From assembly GCA_030849075.1 (NCBI GenBank), contig JASAOO010003410.1:1-56637 (forward strand): a stretch of 56,637 nucleotides of DNA, written 5' to 3'. This stretch comes from Zelonia costaricensis (taxonomy: Eukaryota; Euglenozoa; Kinetoplastea; Trypanosomatida; Trypanosomatidae). Positions 9,701 to 21,067 of this stretch are shown piece by piece. Below the pieces are notes generated by a model. The model was not told the DNA's origin and did not search any database. It was given only the letters and a program-made list of their open reading frames with translations. The position numbers were made by a program, and so were the translations under genes. Within the stretch, counting starts at the first letter, position 1; the number at the start of each line of letters is the position of its first letter.

Positions 9701-12700
9701 GCGGGGCTGCGGCACACGTGAAGCACACAGCCGCAGGGTGGGGTAAGCGAGCCGCTGTGCGGGCGGTGCAAGGGGGCGGAGGGCGAGAAGGCTTGACGTG
9801 GGACGGGGAGGGGCGGGCAGAACGAGGAGAACACAACGAACATGTGCCAGGGGGAGGGGGGGGGGGCAACGCTGATGGCGGAAGGCGTTCAAGAACGCAG
9901 TGCGGAGATGTGTGTTGGTGACAGCGGACACGCCAGGGGCGGAACGGGAGAGAGGAGAACACATGGAAACACGAATGAGGCGCGCGCACGCGCCAAGGCA
10001 GACAGGAAAGGGGAAGATGGAGAACGGCACACATGGAGGTTGCCGCGAAGACAACGGGATGAACGAAAGCGGAGGGTGGGAAAGGGGGCAGACGTGCACG
10101 AGCGGGGCGCGGGCGTCGGGGGGTGGAGGCGCTGTCGGGCAACCCCGCCCCCAGCGTGTCTTGCGTGGTCCTGCGAGCCGGGGTGAAGAGGAGGGGCGAG
10201 AAGGGACGCGGTGCGCGCAGGACTGGCGAGCGACGCGGGCGCGTGCCACCGTCACGCAGAGAAGAAAGAGTAAAGCAAAGGCGTAGGTGAGATACAGGCA
10301 AAGCAGGTTGTCGGGGGTGCGAGGGTGTGGGTCGAGCCGACCTCCGTTCCACTCCCCGTATTGTCAAGGTCCAGGCTTGCACGGGCAAGCACTGAACATG
10401 AAAGAGCAGCGAGCAAGGCTGCGTCCAGGCGCGCAGGAAGGAGCCTCGGAGCCCGTGTTGATGTGGTGGTGGTGCAGTGCCACACCGGCAACCACGAAAG
10501 CCGCACATGACACGGACACGCATCGTGCGGGTGAAATAGAGAACAGATACAAGTGCACGGCGGGGCGCATCGGCAGCACCGCACGAACAAGACGCACAGC
10601 GGCGCCGCGAGAAGAACCGACTGACGGGCCGGCATCAACCAGAGCGAGGCAGGGGCGGGTGCATCGGCCGGAGGGGTGGGGGTGGGGGCGGAGACACCGC
10701 GCAGTGGTTTCTGGGTAAGTGGAGAGTGGAGGGCGCAGACTCGACCGTGTCCGACGCATCGCGAGAGGGGGCAGTGGAGTGACCTCTCGGGGCCCGTCGT
10801 CCGCACACACGCGCACACGCCCACCCTGAGTCGGGTCAAGCGGTGCAGCCTCGCGGCTGTAGCCCCTCCCCCCCTTCCCTTTCGTCTCTGGACCCAGCCT
10901 CCGTGGCGGATACCACGCCGAGTGCCGCTCCCCACTCTCCTTTACGGGGCCTCTCAGCTCCCTTACAGGGCACGCCAGTGCGAGCTGGGAGACGGAGCGG
11001 CGGCTGAGGGGGGGGGGGGGCCGTGCGGTGAGATCGGGACAGGAAGGCAGTTGGCCAAGACGAGACATGGAAGGAGAAAAGAACAAGTGCACAGGAGACG
11101 CCAGCAGAGCGCTGCGCCGTCGTAAAGATGACGAGAAGGCTGTCACATGCGCGTGTGTGTGGGTGGGTGGGTGCGTGCGTGTGCTTGCTTGTCCTCCCGC
11201 TTCCGCCACACCCGTGCCCGCGCCGTGTGGTGCGCTAGTAGAGTGCGATGGTGACGCATGGGGGAAGGGGGTGAGACGGGGAGTGAAAGGGAGAAGGCAC
11301 ACGAGAAGCTTGGGCAGCCGCCATGCACGTTTGCGGGGAGAGAAGACCACTAAGATAGTAAGAGAGAGACGGAGGGGAGGGGGTAGCGTTCACACGTCGG
11401 GAGGGCGCGGCCCCGCCACGAGGCTACGGCGCAGTAGTCGGCAAGTAAGGCGAAGGTGGGCAAGGGAGGGTTGTGCAGCCCAGCGAAGCTGCAGCGGCAG
11501 GGAAAGCGGAGAGAAGAGGAAAGCGCACAGACACGACGCAGCGAGGACGGGGGAGCGGGTGCACGTGCGAGGGGAGGGGGGGTGAGGGGGTGTAGGCGGC
11601 ATCGCCCTGTCCAGCGCGCGCACACGCGCCGCGAGTAGCCCTCGCTCTCGCTCGCTCTGTGCGATTGGGTGCCCCACCGCACCGGGGCACAACACAAAAA
11701 ATCGAAAAGAAAAAATGGCGGAGTCGAGGTGGGACGTTGATGAAGAAGAGCAGAGCGAAGAAGACGAGGAGAGCGGAACTTGACACAGACCCACACACGC
11801 GCACACACACATCGGGCAGTGAAGAAGGCGTGAGCGGTACGCGAGCGACACCACCGCCCTCGCGATCCCTACCCGCACCTGAACCGCTTTACACTCCCTC
11901 TTACACCGCCACACACACACACACACATACACACACGCACGCACGCACACACGCACAGAAACGAAGACACACAGCAGGAGAGCGGAGCGCGTCGCACGCA
12001 CAGCACCACACCAGTCGTGGGGCGACGCGCCACAAACAGTCGCTCTTAAACGATCTGTACGGTTGTGGACGTGTTTGGGGTGTCGGGGGGGGGGATAGGA
12101 GTGACGGGGGAGAGACAGGGGGAGAACATGAGCAGCTTGGGAGGAGTGGGCAAGGTTAGAGGAGAGGGCGGGGCTGAGGGGGCATACACACACGCACACA
12201 TGCCGCCACACAGACAAACACAGAGCGATCGAGCAATAGAAAGGGTCAAAAACCGAGAAGAGAAGAAAGTGAGAAAGCGAGAACATCAGGACCACGGGGA
12301 GACAAGAGGGAAATGGCTCAACACCACCAAAGGCGCAATAACCGAGCGACAACCGAACGCACACGCGTAAAAACGAAAAAAAAAGGAACACGCAAATGCG
12401 GCGAAGGCGCGCGTCCAGCCACGTACAGACACACACGCACACACGCACACAAAGACACACACACACACAGACGTGGACGTGGAGGGGCCACGCAAAGCCA
12501 ACGCACACAGGGAGGAGAGAGACCAGGGAAGGGAAGAGATGAGACCACGACAGCCATCGGGACGCGGAGAACACGAAAGCAGGAAGGCACAAAGACAACG
12601 CAAGCAAAGAGGAGAAGAAGAAAGGGGGAACGGTGTGCTGGCGACGTCGTGGCGGAGTGCGAGGGGAGGACAGCCCCCTAGCGACGACAGCGCACACCAC

Positions 12701-13387
12701 CGTGTGCGGGGAGGGCGAGCAAGCGACGGAGAAGAGGGCGGTTGCCAAACACGCGTGTGGAAGGACGGGGAAGACACCGTCCGCAGAGACAAGACAAGAC
12801 AGGAAGCACGTTAGAGGGGGGAGGAGGCCGCGCGTCTGGTGGCGGCGCACCGCAGAGGAGGGAGGGGAGCAGAGAGAGCCTGTGAAATGGGTGAAGGACA
12901 GGCGGCGGCGCTGCAGGGGCGATTGTGAAGGAACAGGAGCAGATGAAGAAGCGAGAAGCCGGGCAGCAGGGGCGGGATGGTGGGGGGGGGGGCACGAGAG
13001 GTGGGAGAAGGGAGGTAGGACGGGGGAGCCGGTGCCACCGGTCGGCGGTGCGTGTTACGCCGGCCAGGGCCTCGTTGACCACCCCGCTTCCCCCTCCCCC
13101 CTCCCCCACGAACCTCACCCCTGACACGTGTGGTCCGCCCTATTACCTCCTCCCCCGCCTCCCACCCCCTTCCCTCCACTCTTCCCACCTCGGGCTGCAG
13201 ACTTCACGCTTGCCCCTCACCTCCCTCCGCATGTGTATTGAGTGCTGGACGTTAGGGTTATGTTAGTTGCCTGTATTGGGGATGTGTGCGCATTGCGCTG
13301 CGCACGGACGGACGGCGCCACTGCGAGTGGCCCTCAGCCCTTCCAGACTGACCCCGCGCACCCGGCCCGCTCGCGGCTGGTCTGCCG

Positions 13388-16300
13388 CTACGACAGGTAC
13401 GTGAGCACCGTCGCCCACGGCAGCTCGGCGTCCACGAGAGCGTTGTGGTACACCGCGTACACGTTGGCGCCGTTCTCGGGCGCGTGCAGGCTCTGCAGGA
13501 GGGTCATGACCACCGTCTTGTCCAGGATCTCGCTGGCGCACCAGCGCGCGTACTGGAGACGCAGCTGCCGCACGCGGATGCTCTTGCGCGGGTTGGCGCC
13601 GGCGACGGAGAGGGTGTGGTGCATGATCACCTCCATGGCTGCCATGGCCTGGAAGAGCGCACCAGGGCGGCGCTTCAGCATCTCGCCGACCAGCTCGTCC
13701 ACCTCAGCGGCGGGGAGCAGGTTGCTGCCGTTCATGGACACGGTGGAGCAGGCGAGGAGGGCACCGATGACCTTCGCCATCTGCACGAGCTGCGACACTG
13801 TCGAGCCGTTGCCGACCTCGGCCAGCGCAAGCCCGATGAGCGACTCCTTCCACGCCGCCGTCCGCTCCCCCGCCTCCGCACGCGCGGCGCGCAGCACCAC
13901 AAACTCCGCGTCGTCGGCGACCTTGTGGAAGAGCATGCACTGCGACAGCGGGTCGTAGTGCCCGACGCTCGTGATGGACTCCGTCAGCGGGCTGTTGCGC
14001 AGGTTCGGCGTCGTCGGGGTGCGGCAGCGCTGCGGTGTGCCCGGGATGCCGCTCTCGGACACGTTGCTCACGCTCAGGAAGTAGGGCAGCAGGCGCACAC
14101 GGCACTGCAGTGCCACGCGCAGGGTCGCGGCCTCGCCCTTCGGGTCCGCAACGGAGTGCAGCAGCGACGCCCCAATCGGGAAGGCGCTCTTCACGAGCGT
14201 CACCATCTGGTCCGTGCCGTTGGAGGTGGTGAGGTCGTGCAGCATCACGTTGTACAGCCCCATGTGCAGCAGGCTCTGCACCTCGCCGATGTTGGGCAGC
14301 CGAGCCACCTCGGAGGCGTAGCAGCGCTGAATCATGTGGCCGATGTTCTCGAACATGCGCGGGCACTGGTGGTACTCGGCCTTCTCGATGTCGAAGCGGA
14401 TCCACTCGATGATGGCGGAGATGAGGTCGTCCGGCTGGAAGGACGGGCACGAGGTGAGCAGCGACGAGAACAGCTTCGTGATGCGCTGGCGCTCGTCGAA
14501 GCGGGAGGTGTCCGTCGTCACCTGGCGCAGCCACCATGTCAGGCACAGCACCTTGTTCTTGAGGCTCATCTCCCCAATGCAGTGCAGCACCGTCGCCTCC
14601 TCCTTCGCGTCGTTGAAGCTGCAGATCAGCCGCTGCGTCACATCCTGGATGTTCACCACCTCCGTGGCGCCGGTCGCCGAGCCGCGACCGCGCGGCAGCG
14701 ACGACGTCGACGCGTTCGGCGCCGCGTCGCTCCCGGACCGGGCACCGGGCCCCTCCGCCGTGGGGCGCGCGAGAGCCGTCGCCGGCGAGCGCCGCTCCGG
14801 CTGCGGGGTCTGCACCGAGGCACTGTACGAGGGGCGCAGGTGGGCAGGGCTGAGCGCGGCCGGCTTGGGTGGGACGTAGGCACGGGAGAGGGGGGCGTTC
14901 GTGCTGGGGCTGGCGGGGGAGACGGTGATGCTGGTGCCGAAGCCGCTGACGTCGCGGAAGGACACGGAGGCGGGGCGGGGCAGGTTGAGGTCGCTGCGCT
15001 GCGTCATGTTCTCCTCGCTAGGGCTCATGATGGACGACTGCGCCATCGATGTGCTCGCCACGCTGTCAACCCGCTTCATCACGGAGGAGGCGCGCTGCAG
15101 GTCGTCGCACGAGTCCGCCTCGCGCAGCACCCGCTCGTGAGAGACCCAGCCCTGCTTGCGGTTGAGGTCGCCGAGGTCCATCATGAGGAAGCGGATGCGT
15201 GGACGCGGGTGCGACATCTCGACTGCCTTGGCGACGCCGAAGTAGTGGGCGAGCATCGACGGGCGACACTCGTGCAGCAGCGGCCCCACCGTGCGGATGA
15301 GGGTGGCGAACACCTCGAAGACGTAGTCCTCGCGCTCGACCGGGTTGCTCGGGTCGAAGCCGCCGACGAGGAGCTTGAAGATGTCCTCCACGACGGTCTC
15401 CGTCACGAGGCTGATCTTGAAGAGCTCGCCGACAAACTTGATGTTGCCGACGAGGCGGTTCTTCAGGCGGGTGCGCTTCATGTCCACCTCGTCCTCACTG
15501 TACGGCTTGCCCGTCGTGCGGTCGACCTTCTCGTCCGCCGTCAGCTCGATCGGCCGGTGGAACTCCTCGTCGCAGGTGCGCAGCAGCTCGCGGTTGATGC
15601 GGGTGCAGAAGAGGCGGTCGCGCAGCTCCGCCTCCAGCTCGCGCTCGCTCTCCTTCATCTCACACAGCTCGCGGAAGAGGCGTGCATACAGCTCGCTGTA
15701 CTCCGGCTCCTGCACCGCCTTGTCGAAGAAGACCTTGACCACCTCGTGCAGCTCGCCCTCGTCCGTCTGACGGAGCGGCAGCTGCGTCAGCTCGTGCAGC
15801 AGCTCCGTGAACTTCTGCGGCGTGATGCGGCTGAGCACGGACATCACCTTGTGGTGCACCTGCCGGACCAGCTTGACACGGGTGCGGCCCTTGAGGCCGG
15901 AGCCGAGGGCGCCGCGGCTGATGCCGTCCTCGGCGTTCAGCACCTCGCTCATCGAGAGCTGCAGGTGCGTGGGCACCTTCAGCGTCGGCACCTCAAGGTA
16001 CTGATGCAAGCACCAGCGCAGCACACCGTGCGGCGTGTGCGAGGCATCCTTGCGCACCGACATGAACATCTCGACCGGGTACACGCGGGCGGCGGTGGCC
16101 ACGTCGGTGATGGTGTGGAAGAAGGTGTGCACCGGCGTGCTGAGCGGGGAGAAGGGGCTGCTCTGCGGGGTCTGCGGCGACACCTCCGACAGGTGGGCCA
16201 GCGCCGGCACATTCTTGGGCGTGACGTCCGGCGACTGGCCCAGCGCCGCGGGCGGGGCAAGAATGGGGCGCGGCGGGGTCAGCGCCTTCTTCTCGACTGC

Positions 16301-16450
16301 GGCCGCCATCGGGTACCACGGACGCGCGGTTGCCGTCAGCGTCTTCTTCTGCGGCGGCGCCGCCTTCACGAACTTGGGTGGGCGGAACACCGACTCCATG
16401 CGCCGCTCCCGCTCGATGAGGGAGCGGCCGCTCTGCACCTCCAGCATCAT
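13388..16450 (-). CDS. EIF4G1: Eukaryotic translation initiation factor 4G homologue (EIF4G1-type), MIF4G domain protein
   Basis: The 1020-residue scaffold joins an eIF4E cap-binding protein to the helicase eIF4A. Residues about 195-435 form the MIF4G HEAT domain, with recognisable segments such as RITPQKF (208-214), the helix around [10 protein letters not shown] (253-262) and [17 protein letters not shown] (329-345). A disordered Ser/Pro-rich linker follows to about residue 640. A second helical domain then begins near [15 protein letters not shown], resembling an MA3/HEAT module. The N-terminus has a near-consensus eIF4E-binding motif, YPVEMFM at 124-130, with Phe where Leu is usual. Trypanosomatids have several EIF4Gs. 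I favour EIF4G1 on length and on remembered synteny with B5R and HslU1; EIF4G2 is the alternative. In T. brucei, EIF4G1 pairs with EIF4E5. The start is the first of two consecutive Met codons. Confidence 0.9.
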   Translation of the reverse strand: MMLEVQSGRSLIERERRMESVFRPPKFVKAAPPQKKTLTATARPWYPMAAAVEKKALTPPRPILAPPAALGQSPDVTPKNVPALAHLSEVSPQTPQSSPFSPLSTPVHTFFHTITDVATAARVYPVEMFMSVRKDASHTPHGVLRWCLHQYLEVPTLKVPTHLQLSMSEVLNAEDGISRGALGSGLKGRTRVKLVRQVHHKVMSVLSRITPQKFTELLHELTQLPLRQTDEGELHEVVKVFFDKAVQEPEYSELYARLFRELCEMKESERELEAELRDRLFCTRINRELLRTCDEEFHRPIELTADEKVDRTTGKPYSEDEVDMKRTRLKNRLVGNIKFVGELFKISLVTETVVEDIFKLLVGGFDPSNPVEREDYVFEVFATLIRTVGPLLHECRPSMLAHYFGVAKAVEMSHPRPRIRFLMMDLGDLNRKQGWVSHERVLREADSCDDLQRASSVMKRVDSVASTSMAQSSIMSPSEENMTQRSDLNLPRPASVSFRDVSGFGTSITVSPASPSTNAPLSRAYVPPKPAALSPAHLRPSYSASVQTPQPERRSPATALARPTAEGPGARSGSDAAPNASTSSLPRGRGSATGATEVVNIQDVTQRLICSFNDAKEEATVLHCIGEMSLKNKVLCLTWWLRQVTTDTSRFDERQRITKLFSSLLTSCPSFQPDDLISAIIEWIRFDIEKAEYHQCPRMFENIGHMIQRCYASEVARLPNIGEVQSLLHMGLYNVMLHDLTTSNGTDQMVTLVKSAFPIGASLLHSVADPKGEAATLRVALQCRVRLLPYFLSVSNVSESGIPGTPQRCRTPTTPNLRNSPLTESITSVGHYDPLSQCMLFHKVADDAEFVVLRAARAEAGERTAAWKESLIGLALAEVGNGSTVSQLVQMAKVIGALLACSTVSMNGSNLLPAAEVDELVGEMLKRRPGALFQAMAAMEVIMHHTLSVAGANPRKSIRVRQLRLQYARWCASEILDKTVVMTLLQSLHAPENGANVYAVYHNALVDAELPWATVLTYLS

Positions 16451-17288
16451 CGCGCGCGTGCAACGGGGGAGGGGAAGAAGAGGGCGGGAGGCGGGTAGGA
16501 GGTGAGGAGGGGGTACGAGGGAGTGGGGAAGGGTCAGCCTGCGAGAGGGAGGACCGCTTGAGCGGCTTCCTGTGCGCGTTGGGGGGAGGGAGGGGGAGGT
16601 TGACGGAGTGCAGCGGGTGGGGAAGGGGGGGGAGAGAAGGTGCTTTACGAAACCAAGAAAAAGACAGCGATGACGACGTCGGCGGGGAAAGGGAAGTGGG
16701 GGAAGGTGGTAAGGCACCGTTCTGGTGCGGGGGGAGACTTTAGGGATAGCGGTGGAGCTGTACGTGGGAGCCGCGGGGGGGAGGGAGGAGGGGGGAGGGA
16801 GGGGGGCAAGTTGGCAGACGCACAAGCGGGGCACGTGAGAGCCGCGGAAAGGGGTGTTGGGGGGGGGGAAGGACATGGCACCGCCCAAGGGGAGGTGCAC
16901 GTCGGCGCTCTCGCGGCAGTCCGCTAACGCGAGGCACACAAGCCGGACGCTTCCACATGCTACAGCGCACGTGAGTCGGCTCTGCAGCTGCGGATGCGCG
17001 GGGGTTCGAGTGTCCCATCTTTGTGGCACTGTTCTATAAACAACATGCGCGTTGATAATGTAGCTGAGAAGGTGGCGAAGGAAGGAGAGGAGGTGCGCGG
17101 GGGGGGGAGGGGGCAGGGGCCGGAACCCGCGCCACGCGAGGCTCGCAGCGGCCTCGAGCACCACTCCTTCCAGATCGTGAGGTTAACTGAGAAGGGGAAG
17201 CAGTGCGATAGCAGCTCCAACGGGCCCGACCCGTCCCTTGCCGCCGCGAGGGTGAGGCGTAAAGCTGAGCAGTGCGCAGGGCAACGCG
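16451..17288. other. Inter-genic region upstream of EIF4G1
   Basis: This 0.84 kb is strongly purine-rich on the plus strand (about 16470-16640 and 16770-16870) and so pyrimidine-rich in the transcript. It holds the EIF4G1 5' flank and the 3' flank of the proline-rich protein gene. No gene seen. Confidence 0.6.
16570..16640 (-). promoter_or_regulatory. Candidate trans-splice tract and AG for EIF4G1
   Basis: A strong pyrimidine tract (minus) at about 16580-16640 is followed by the first AG at 16571-16570, giving a 5' UTR of about 119 nt. A nearer tract at 16470-16535 has no AG before the start codon. Confidence 0.4.
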
Positions 17289-19091
17289 TTACTGTACAAG
17301 CTCCGGTGTGAGGGGCACCTCCGCGGCGTCAGCGGCCTCTGGGCCGGCGCCGTCCCCGTCTTCGTCAGGGTCGGAGGGGAGGTCTGGCACATGACGCAGC
17401 TCAGGCGCTGCTGCCTCGTACGACGCCAGCAGCTCCGAGGCACTCGCACACGTCTTGGCGGCGAGCGCGCGCAGCGCTGTGAACGGCTCAGCGGCTGGCG
17501 CAGTGGGTGCCACAGGAAGCGCAGCGGCCACGGCTCGCACCTCCTCGTCCTGCGCGAGGCCCAGCAGCCCCTGCACCTCGGGCTCCTCCATGGAAAGGGG
17601 AGCGGGTGTCTGCGCCCACACTGGCCGCAACGCTGCGATGGCGGCGGGCACGTCGTCCGCGGGCGCCAGCAGCAGTGCCTCGGCCCGCTGCTGTAGTGCT
17701 TGCAGGCGCGCGTTGACCGTGCGCATGCGCTGCTCTGCAGCCTTGTCCTCCCGTGCCTGTCGCATGTACGCGTTGCCCAGCTCGGTGATCGCGCTGCTGC
17801 TGCTGACGCCACCGCCGCCCTGCTCCGACGTGGCATCAGTGGGCAGCGCAGTCGCCCCACACGGCGCCGCGGCCAGTGGTGCATAGACGGCTGCGTCGCC
17901 CGTGCGCACCGCAGCGTAGCGGCGCACCTCGGCCTCGAGTGTGGCGAGCTGGTCCTGTGCGTCGCCGTCGAGCGCGTACGGGTGGCTGACAATGGCGCCC
18001 ATGGCGGCGGCGTCCATCAGCGCCTCCACACGCGCCGACTCGGCCTCCGTCAGAGCTCCCTGCAGCCGCACCGGTACGGCGGGCGGCTTCAGCGCCGGCG
18101 GTGGCGTCTGCCGCGGCTTCGTGGGGCGGGTGAGGGGCGGCGCCGGGGACGGGGCGTGTGGCTGCCGTGTCCGCGCGTTGTGTGGCCGCGGCTGCGTCGA
18201 CGGCGGCGGCGGCGGCGCCTGCGGGAGGGCCGGCAGCGTCGGCGGAGGGGGGCGGCGGCCTGTGCGGCCCGTCGGCGGGCTGGCACGCCCCACCAGCGCG
18301 GGCGGCACGACGAGGAGCGCCGCTGCGGCGGCGGTGGCGGCTGCTGTGGCATCGTCGCCCCGCCCGTCGGTGACGGAGTCCCCGCCAGCCGTTGGCGCCG
18401 CCTCCCCCTCCGCGGCTGGCGCGGCCCCGTCCCCGCCCCCGCCGTCCACCGTGTCCTCCCCGTCGTCGATGGCCACCTCGACCCGCCCACCGGCGCCGAC
18501 GCGAATCTCGTAGTTGCGGCCCTCGTTGTCGACCGCCGTGATAAAGGTGTTGATCTCGTGCTGCAGGGCCGCCATGTGGGCCTCGATGTCCGTCCCGGCC
18601 CCCTCGTGGGCGCCGTCATCTGCGACACCGGCCGCATCAGCGACGGCACTGACCGTGTCCGCGGCTGGGCCGGCGCTGTTGGCGAGGAACCGCAGGACGT
18701 CGCCGTCCGTGATGCGGCGGATGTCATCGACAGAGAACGCCGCGCACAGACCGCCGTTTGTGAGGTGCACCGCCCGCTGCAGGGCGGCCTCCGCCTTGAC
18801 GACGGACGAGAGCGGCATGCGCGGCTGGGCGGCGGCGGCGCTCGCGGCGGCGCGGCTCTGGCGGCGCGGCCCGACGTCGCCGTCGTAGAGGGTGGAGAGC
18901 GCCGCGGCGGAGGAGAGGGAAGAGGCCAGCGGGGAGGAAGAGGCAGACGATGTGGGCGAGCCGCGGCTGAGCTCGGCGGAGTGCACGGCGATGCGGGAAG
19001 CGAGCACGTCACGCCGCACCTTGGGCACCCGCTCGGGCCCCGCGCCGTCCTCGCCGGCCGGGTGTGACGAGTTCTGCACTGGCCGGCTCAT
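17289..19091 (-). CDS. Hypothetical protein with proline-rich middle and helical C-terminal half
   Basis: I do not recognise this 600-residue protein. The N-terminal 90 residues are Ser/Ala-rich and basic. Residues about 95-140 look folded (VVKAEAALQRAVHL, then FSVDDIRRITDGDVLRFL). The middle has an acidic Gly-rich stretch and then a long Pro-rich segment (RRPPPPTLPALPQAPPPPP and similar, encoded around 18080-18290), a typical SH3/profilin-type or disordered linker. The C-terminal half is helical and Ala/Glu-rich, with a likely coiled coil around AYMRQAREDKAAEQRMRTVN. It ends in an acidic tail (DLPSDPDEDGDG). No transmembrane span, signal peptide or catalytic motif is visible. Codon use matches its neighbours. 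The start is the Met before SRPVQNSSHP; the upstream frame is UTR-like. A structural or cytoskeletal role is possible but unproven. Confidence 0.8.
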   Translation of the reverse strand: MSRPVQNSSHPAGEDGAGPERVPKVRRDVLASRIAVHSAELSRGSPTSSASSSPLASSLSSAAALSTLYDGDVGPRRQSRAAASAAAAQPRMPLSSVVKAEAALQRAVHLTNGGLCAAFSVDDIRRITDGDVLRFLANSAGPAADTVSAVADAAGVADDGAHEGAGTDIEAHMAALQHEINTFITAVDNEGRNYEIRVGAGGRVEVAIDDGEDTVDGGGGDGAAPAAEGEAAPTAGGDSVTDGRGDDATAAATAAAAALLVVPPALVGRASPPTGRTGRRPPPPTLPALPQAPPPPPSTQPRPHNARTRQPHAPSPAPPLTRPTKPRQTPPPALKPPAVPVRLQGALTEAESARVEALMDAAAMGAIVSHPYALDGDAQDQLATLEAEVRRYAAVRTGDAAVYAPLAAAPCGATALPTDATSEQGGGGVSSSSAITELGNAYMRQAREDKAAEQRMRTVNARLQALQQRAEALLLAPADDVPAAIAALRPVWAQTPAPLSMEEPEVQGLLGLAQDEEVRAVAAALPVAPTAPAAEPFTALRALAAKTCASASELLASYEAAAPELRHVPDLPSDPDEDGDGAGPEAADAAEVPLTPELVQ

Positions 19092-20102
19092 CGTGAACCA
19101 CCCTCCACCGCGGTCTCCCTCTCTGGTGCCTCCTTGTGCTACGCGGGGTGTAAAGGCAGGTGCAGCCTCGCGTGTGCTTGGGTGGACAAGGGTTAGTGAG
19201 CGCTCGGGTGTGTGTGGTGGGGTGTAGGGAGGTTGGGAGATGTGGTGGGCTGTGCGCCAGGTGGCGGCGACCCGCCGCTTGTGTGTTGTTCTCCTTTCCG
19301 TGCGGTGGCGTGGAAGGACAAGGGGGGGTGACGGTGGCGCGGGGCGTGCGAAAGAGGGGGGAGAGGAGGAGGCAGCAGCCGCACGCAGCCAGTCAACCCA
19401 TCTGCCGAGGTGTACTGCGGTGTGGAAAGCACAAGGGTGGGCACGGGGCAGAGAGCGAGAGGCAGAGCAACGAGGGTGGGAGAGGTGGGGACGTACACGA
19501 TTATGTGTGTGGGTGTGTTCGTGACACCGTGACGTGTCGGGGGGTGGGGTGGGGGGAGGGGGGCAACTCGTGCGCCTCACCTCTGCCCGTCGCCAGCAGT
19601 ACTGGGAAGCGCTCCCCTCAGTGGGGTGAGCGGAAGGAACCGCGCGCGCGATGTGGCGGGGGCTGCGTTTTCGCTTGTAGGAACGCACGAGGCCCTCGAC
19701 TGCGCACGGTCACCGACCCTGTGCGCCCTCTCCCCATCGCCTGGGCTCTATGGGCCCTGGCGCAGCAACGTGCCGTGCATTGGGTGAGGGAGGCGTGTGG
19801 GCAACACTCGCCGCCTTCTGTGTTCGAGCTGGCATAACTTATGTGGAGAGGACGCAAGAGGAGGGACAGACACATCAGCACGCACACCAACACCCACCAC
19901 CCGGGAGCGACCCCCAAGGTCACGACTGGCACCAGTGTCGCACAGGCGCCATCGCTGTTGCCGGTGTGACGACGTCGGCAGGCCCGAGCCGTTCCCGCCG
20001 GTGCACGCGAACGCGCACACACGCACCGTGCCGTTGCATCCCTCGAAGGGAGCACAACAGCAGCGCGTGCAGCGGCGGCCACGACACGCGGCGGCTGCGG
20101 GA
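19092..20102. other. Inter-genic region
   Basis: This holds the 5' flank of the proline-rich protein gene and the 3' flank of the probable mitoribosomal gene. A pyrimidine-rich (minus) AG-free run at 19205-19249 ends at an AG at 19204-19203, a candidate splice site. No gene seen. Confidence 0.55.
19203..19249 (-). promoter_or_regulatory. Candidate trans-splice tract and AG for the proline-rich protein gene
   Basis: A pyrimidine-rich minus-strand run without AG ends at the AG at 19204-19203, which would give a 5' UTR of about 111 nt. Confidence 0.35.
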
Positions 20103-21038
20103 TCAGCTCTGGGGCCGCTTGGGTTCCTCCATGTGCAGCATCGGCGTGGCCCCAGTGTACCAGTCGCTGCCGCCCGTGTGGTCCATGGCGGCCTCCTGCA
20201 GCCGCTGCACGCTGTCGCCCGCCGTGGGGCGCACCGTGACCGTGTACGACGTCGCCGCCGCCGCGCCGTCCTCTTCGGGCTCACTGGAGAGGAGGTCGGC
20301 GAGGGAGTCCGCCGACATGAGCTCGCCCGCACTGTCCGCCGCCGCCTCGCCGGCCGCCCCTTCAGCGACCCGCTCAACGCTGGCCACATACGCATCGCCA
20401 TGTTGTGCCTTCTCGCGCTGCTCGCGGGCGAGGAGGGTGACCTGGTGCGGCGTGAGCTGCTCCCGCTGCATCTGCGTCAGCACGCCCATGATCACCGTCG
20501 CCTCGCGCATGGAGATGTACTTGCCAGACAGCTTGGCCTCCTCCGCCTGGATCGCCGCAACGCGCTTCTTCACAGCGAGGTCGTCGTAGAAGAGCTGCAG
20601 CACCCGCTTGATGGCCGCGGTGTGCGGCACGCCCTGGCGCTTCAGCTCGTAGTACTGCCGCTCCATCCGGTCGAGCGGCTTGCGCACCCAGAAGACGTTG
20701 TAGTACCGCATTCCTTCGGAGGCGACGAGGCGGCTCTTGCGGGCGAGCTCGTCACGCAGGGCTACGCGCTCGGTGGAGAGATGGTCAGTGTCATCCTGCG
20801 TCGGTTCGCTGGCGTTGTGCGGGTTGAGGGTGCGCTCCTGCTGGAAGTTGTGGTTGATGGGCGGGAACATGCGGAAGTGGTTGTACCACTCTGGGGGGAT
20901 GTAGAAGCCGGTGCCAGCGAGCCGCCCCATCCGCTTCAGGTGCTCCCACGGCTCGTACTTCTCATTCCACGTGTCGAAGCGCGGGGCGACACCCATGTTC
21001 TTCGGTATCTTGTACAGCCATCCCGACGTGCGACGCAT
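20103..21038 (-). CDS. Probable mitochondrial ribosomal small-subunit protein (mS23-like)
   Basis: The 311-residue protein starts MRRTSGWLYKIP and has a cluster of aromatic and basic residues. The segment FYIPPEWYNHFRMFPPINHNF (about 46-66) resembles the 'P.WY..f..fPP' element near the N-terminus of mS23/Rsm25. The later MRYYNVFWVRKPLDRMERQYY (about 110-130) resembles the following element, where acidic, Tyr and His/Lys-Pro residues are conserved. Helices continue to about residue 215. The last 95 residues are acidic and low in complexity. Kinetoplastid mitoribosomal proteins often carry such extensions. The N-terminus is basic but not a textbook presequence. The family call rests on short motif resemblance only; it could be another mitochondrial RNA-associated protein. 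The reading frame is well supported by its composition and clean start. Confidence 0.85.
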   Translation of the reverse strand: MRRTSGWLYKIPKNMGVAPRFDTWNEKYEPWEHLKRMGRLAGTGFYIPPEWYNHFRMFPPINHNFQQERTLNPHNASEPTQDDTDHLSTERVALRDELARKSRLVASEGMRYYNVFWVRKPLDRMERQYYELKRQGVPHTAAIKRVLQLFYDDLAVKKRVAAIQAEEAKLSGKYISMREATVIMGVLTQMQREQLTPHQVTLLAREQREKAQHGDAYVASVERVAEGAAGEAAADSAGELMSADSLADLLSSEPEEDGAAAATSYTVTVRPTAGDSVQRLQEAAMDHTGGSDWYTGATPMLHMEEPKRPQS

Positions 21039-21067
21039 GGCGGCGGTGTCGCGTGATGTGCCGCGCG

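Larger units (their letters stand above)
6587..13387. other. 6.8 kb inter-genic region between EIF4G1 and B5R
   Basis: By position this very long gap would carry the EIF4G1 3' UTR plus the B5R 5' flank. It holds (GT)n tracts at 6749-6773 and 7534-7550, many CA/CG dinucleotide patches (for example 7369-7425 and 11912-11955), a T10 run at about 8564-8573, A-rich patches at about 11695-11715, and a C/G-rich background. Long open frames (for example 7196-8245 and 11390-12850, minus) translate to Cys/Ser/Pro/Leu/Val-rich low-complexity sequence without domains. I cannot support any protein or RNA gene here, but a short or unusual gene could be hidden. Confidence 0.5.

Noticed and set aside
11390..12850. 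486-codon minus-strand frame
   Set aside because: Made largely of translated CA/TG and CT tracts (VCVCVCV-type repeats); no domain.
13252..13260. TTAGGGTTA, telomere-like
   Set aside because: Only one and a half repeat units, inside an inter-genic region; no evidence of a chromosome end or fusion.
13445..16498. 1017-codon open frame on the plus strand
   Set aside because: It runs antisense through EIF4G1, translates to His/Arg/Gln/Leu-rich sequence without domains, and is expected from GC-rich third codon positions. The minus-strand frame has clear MIF4G features.
17700..19067. 455-codon plus-strand frame
   Set aside because: Antisense shadow of the proline-rich protein gene; composition is Arg/Gly/Val-rich without motifs.
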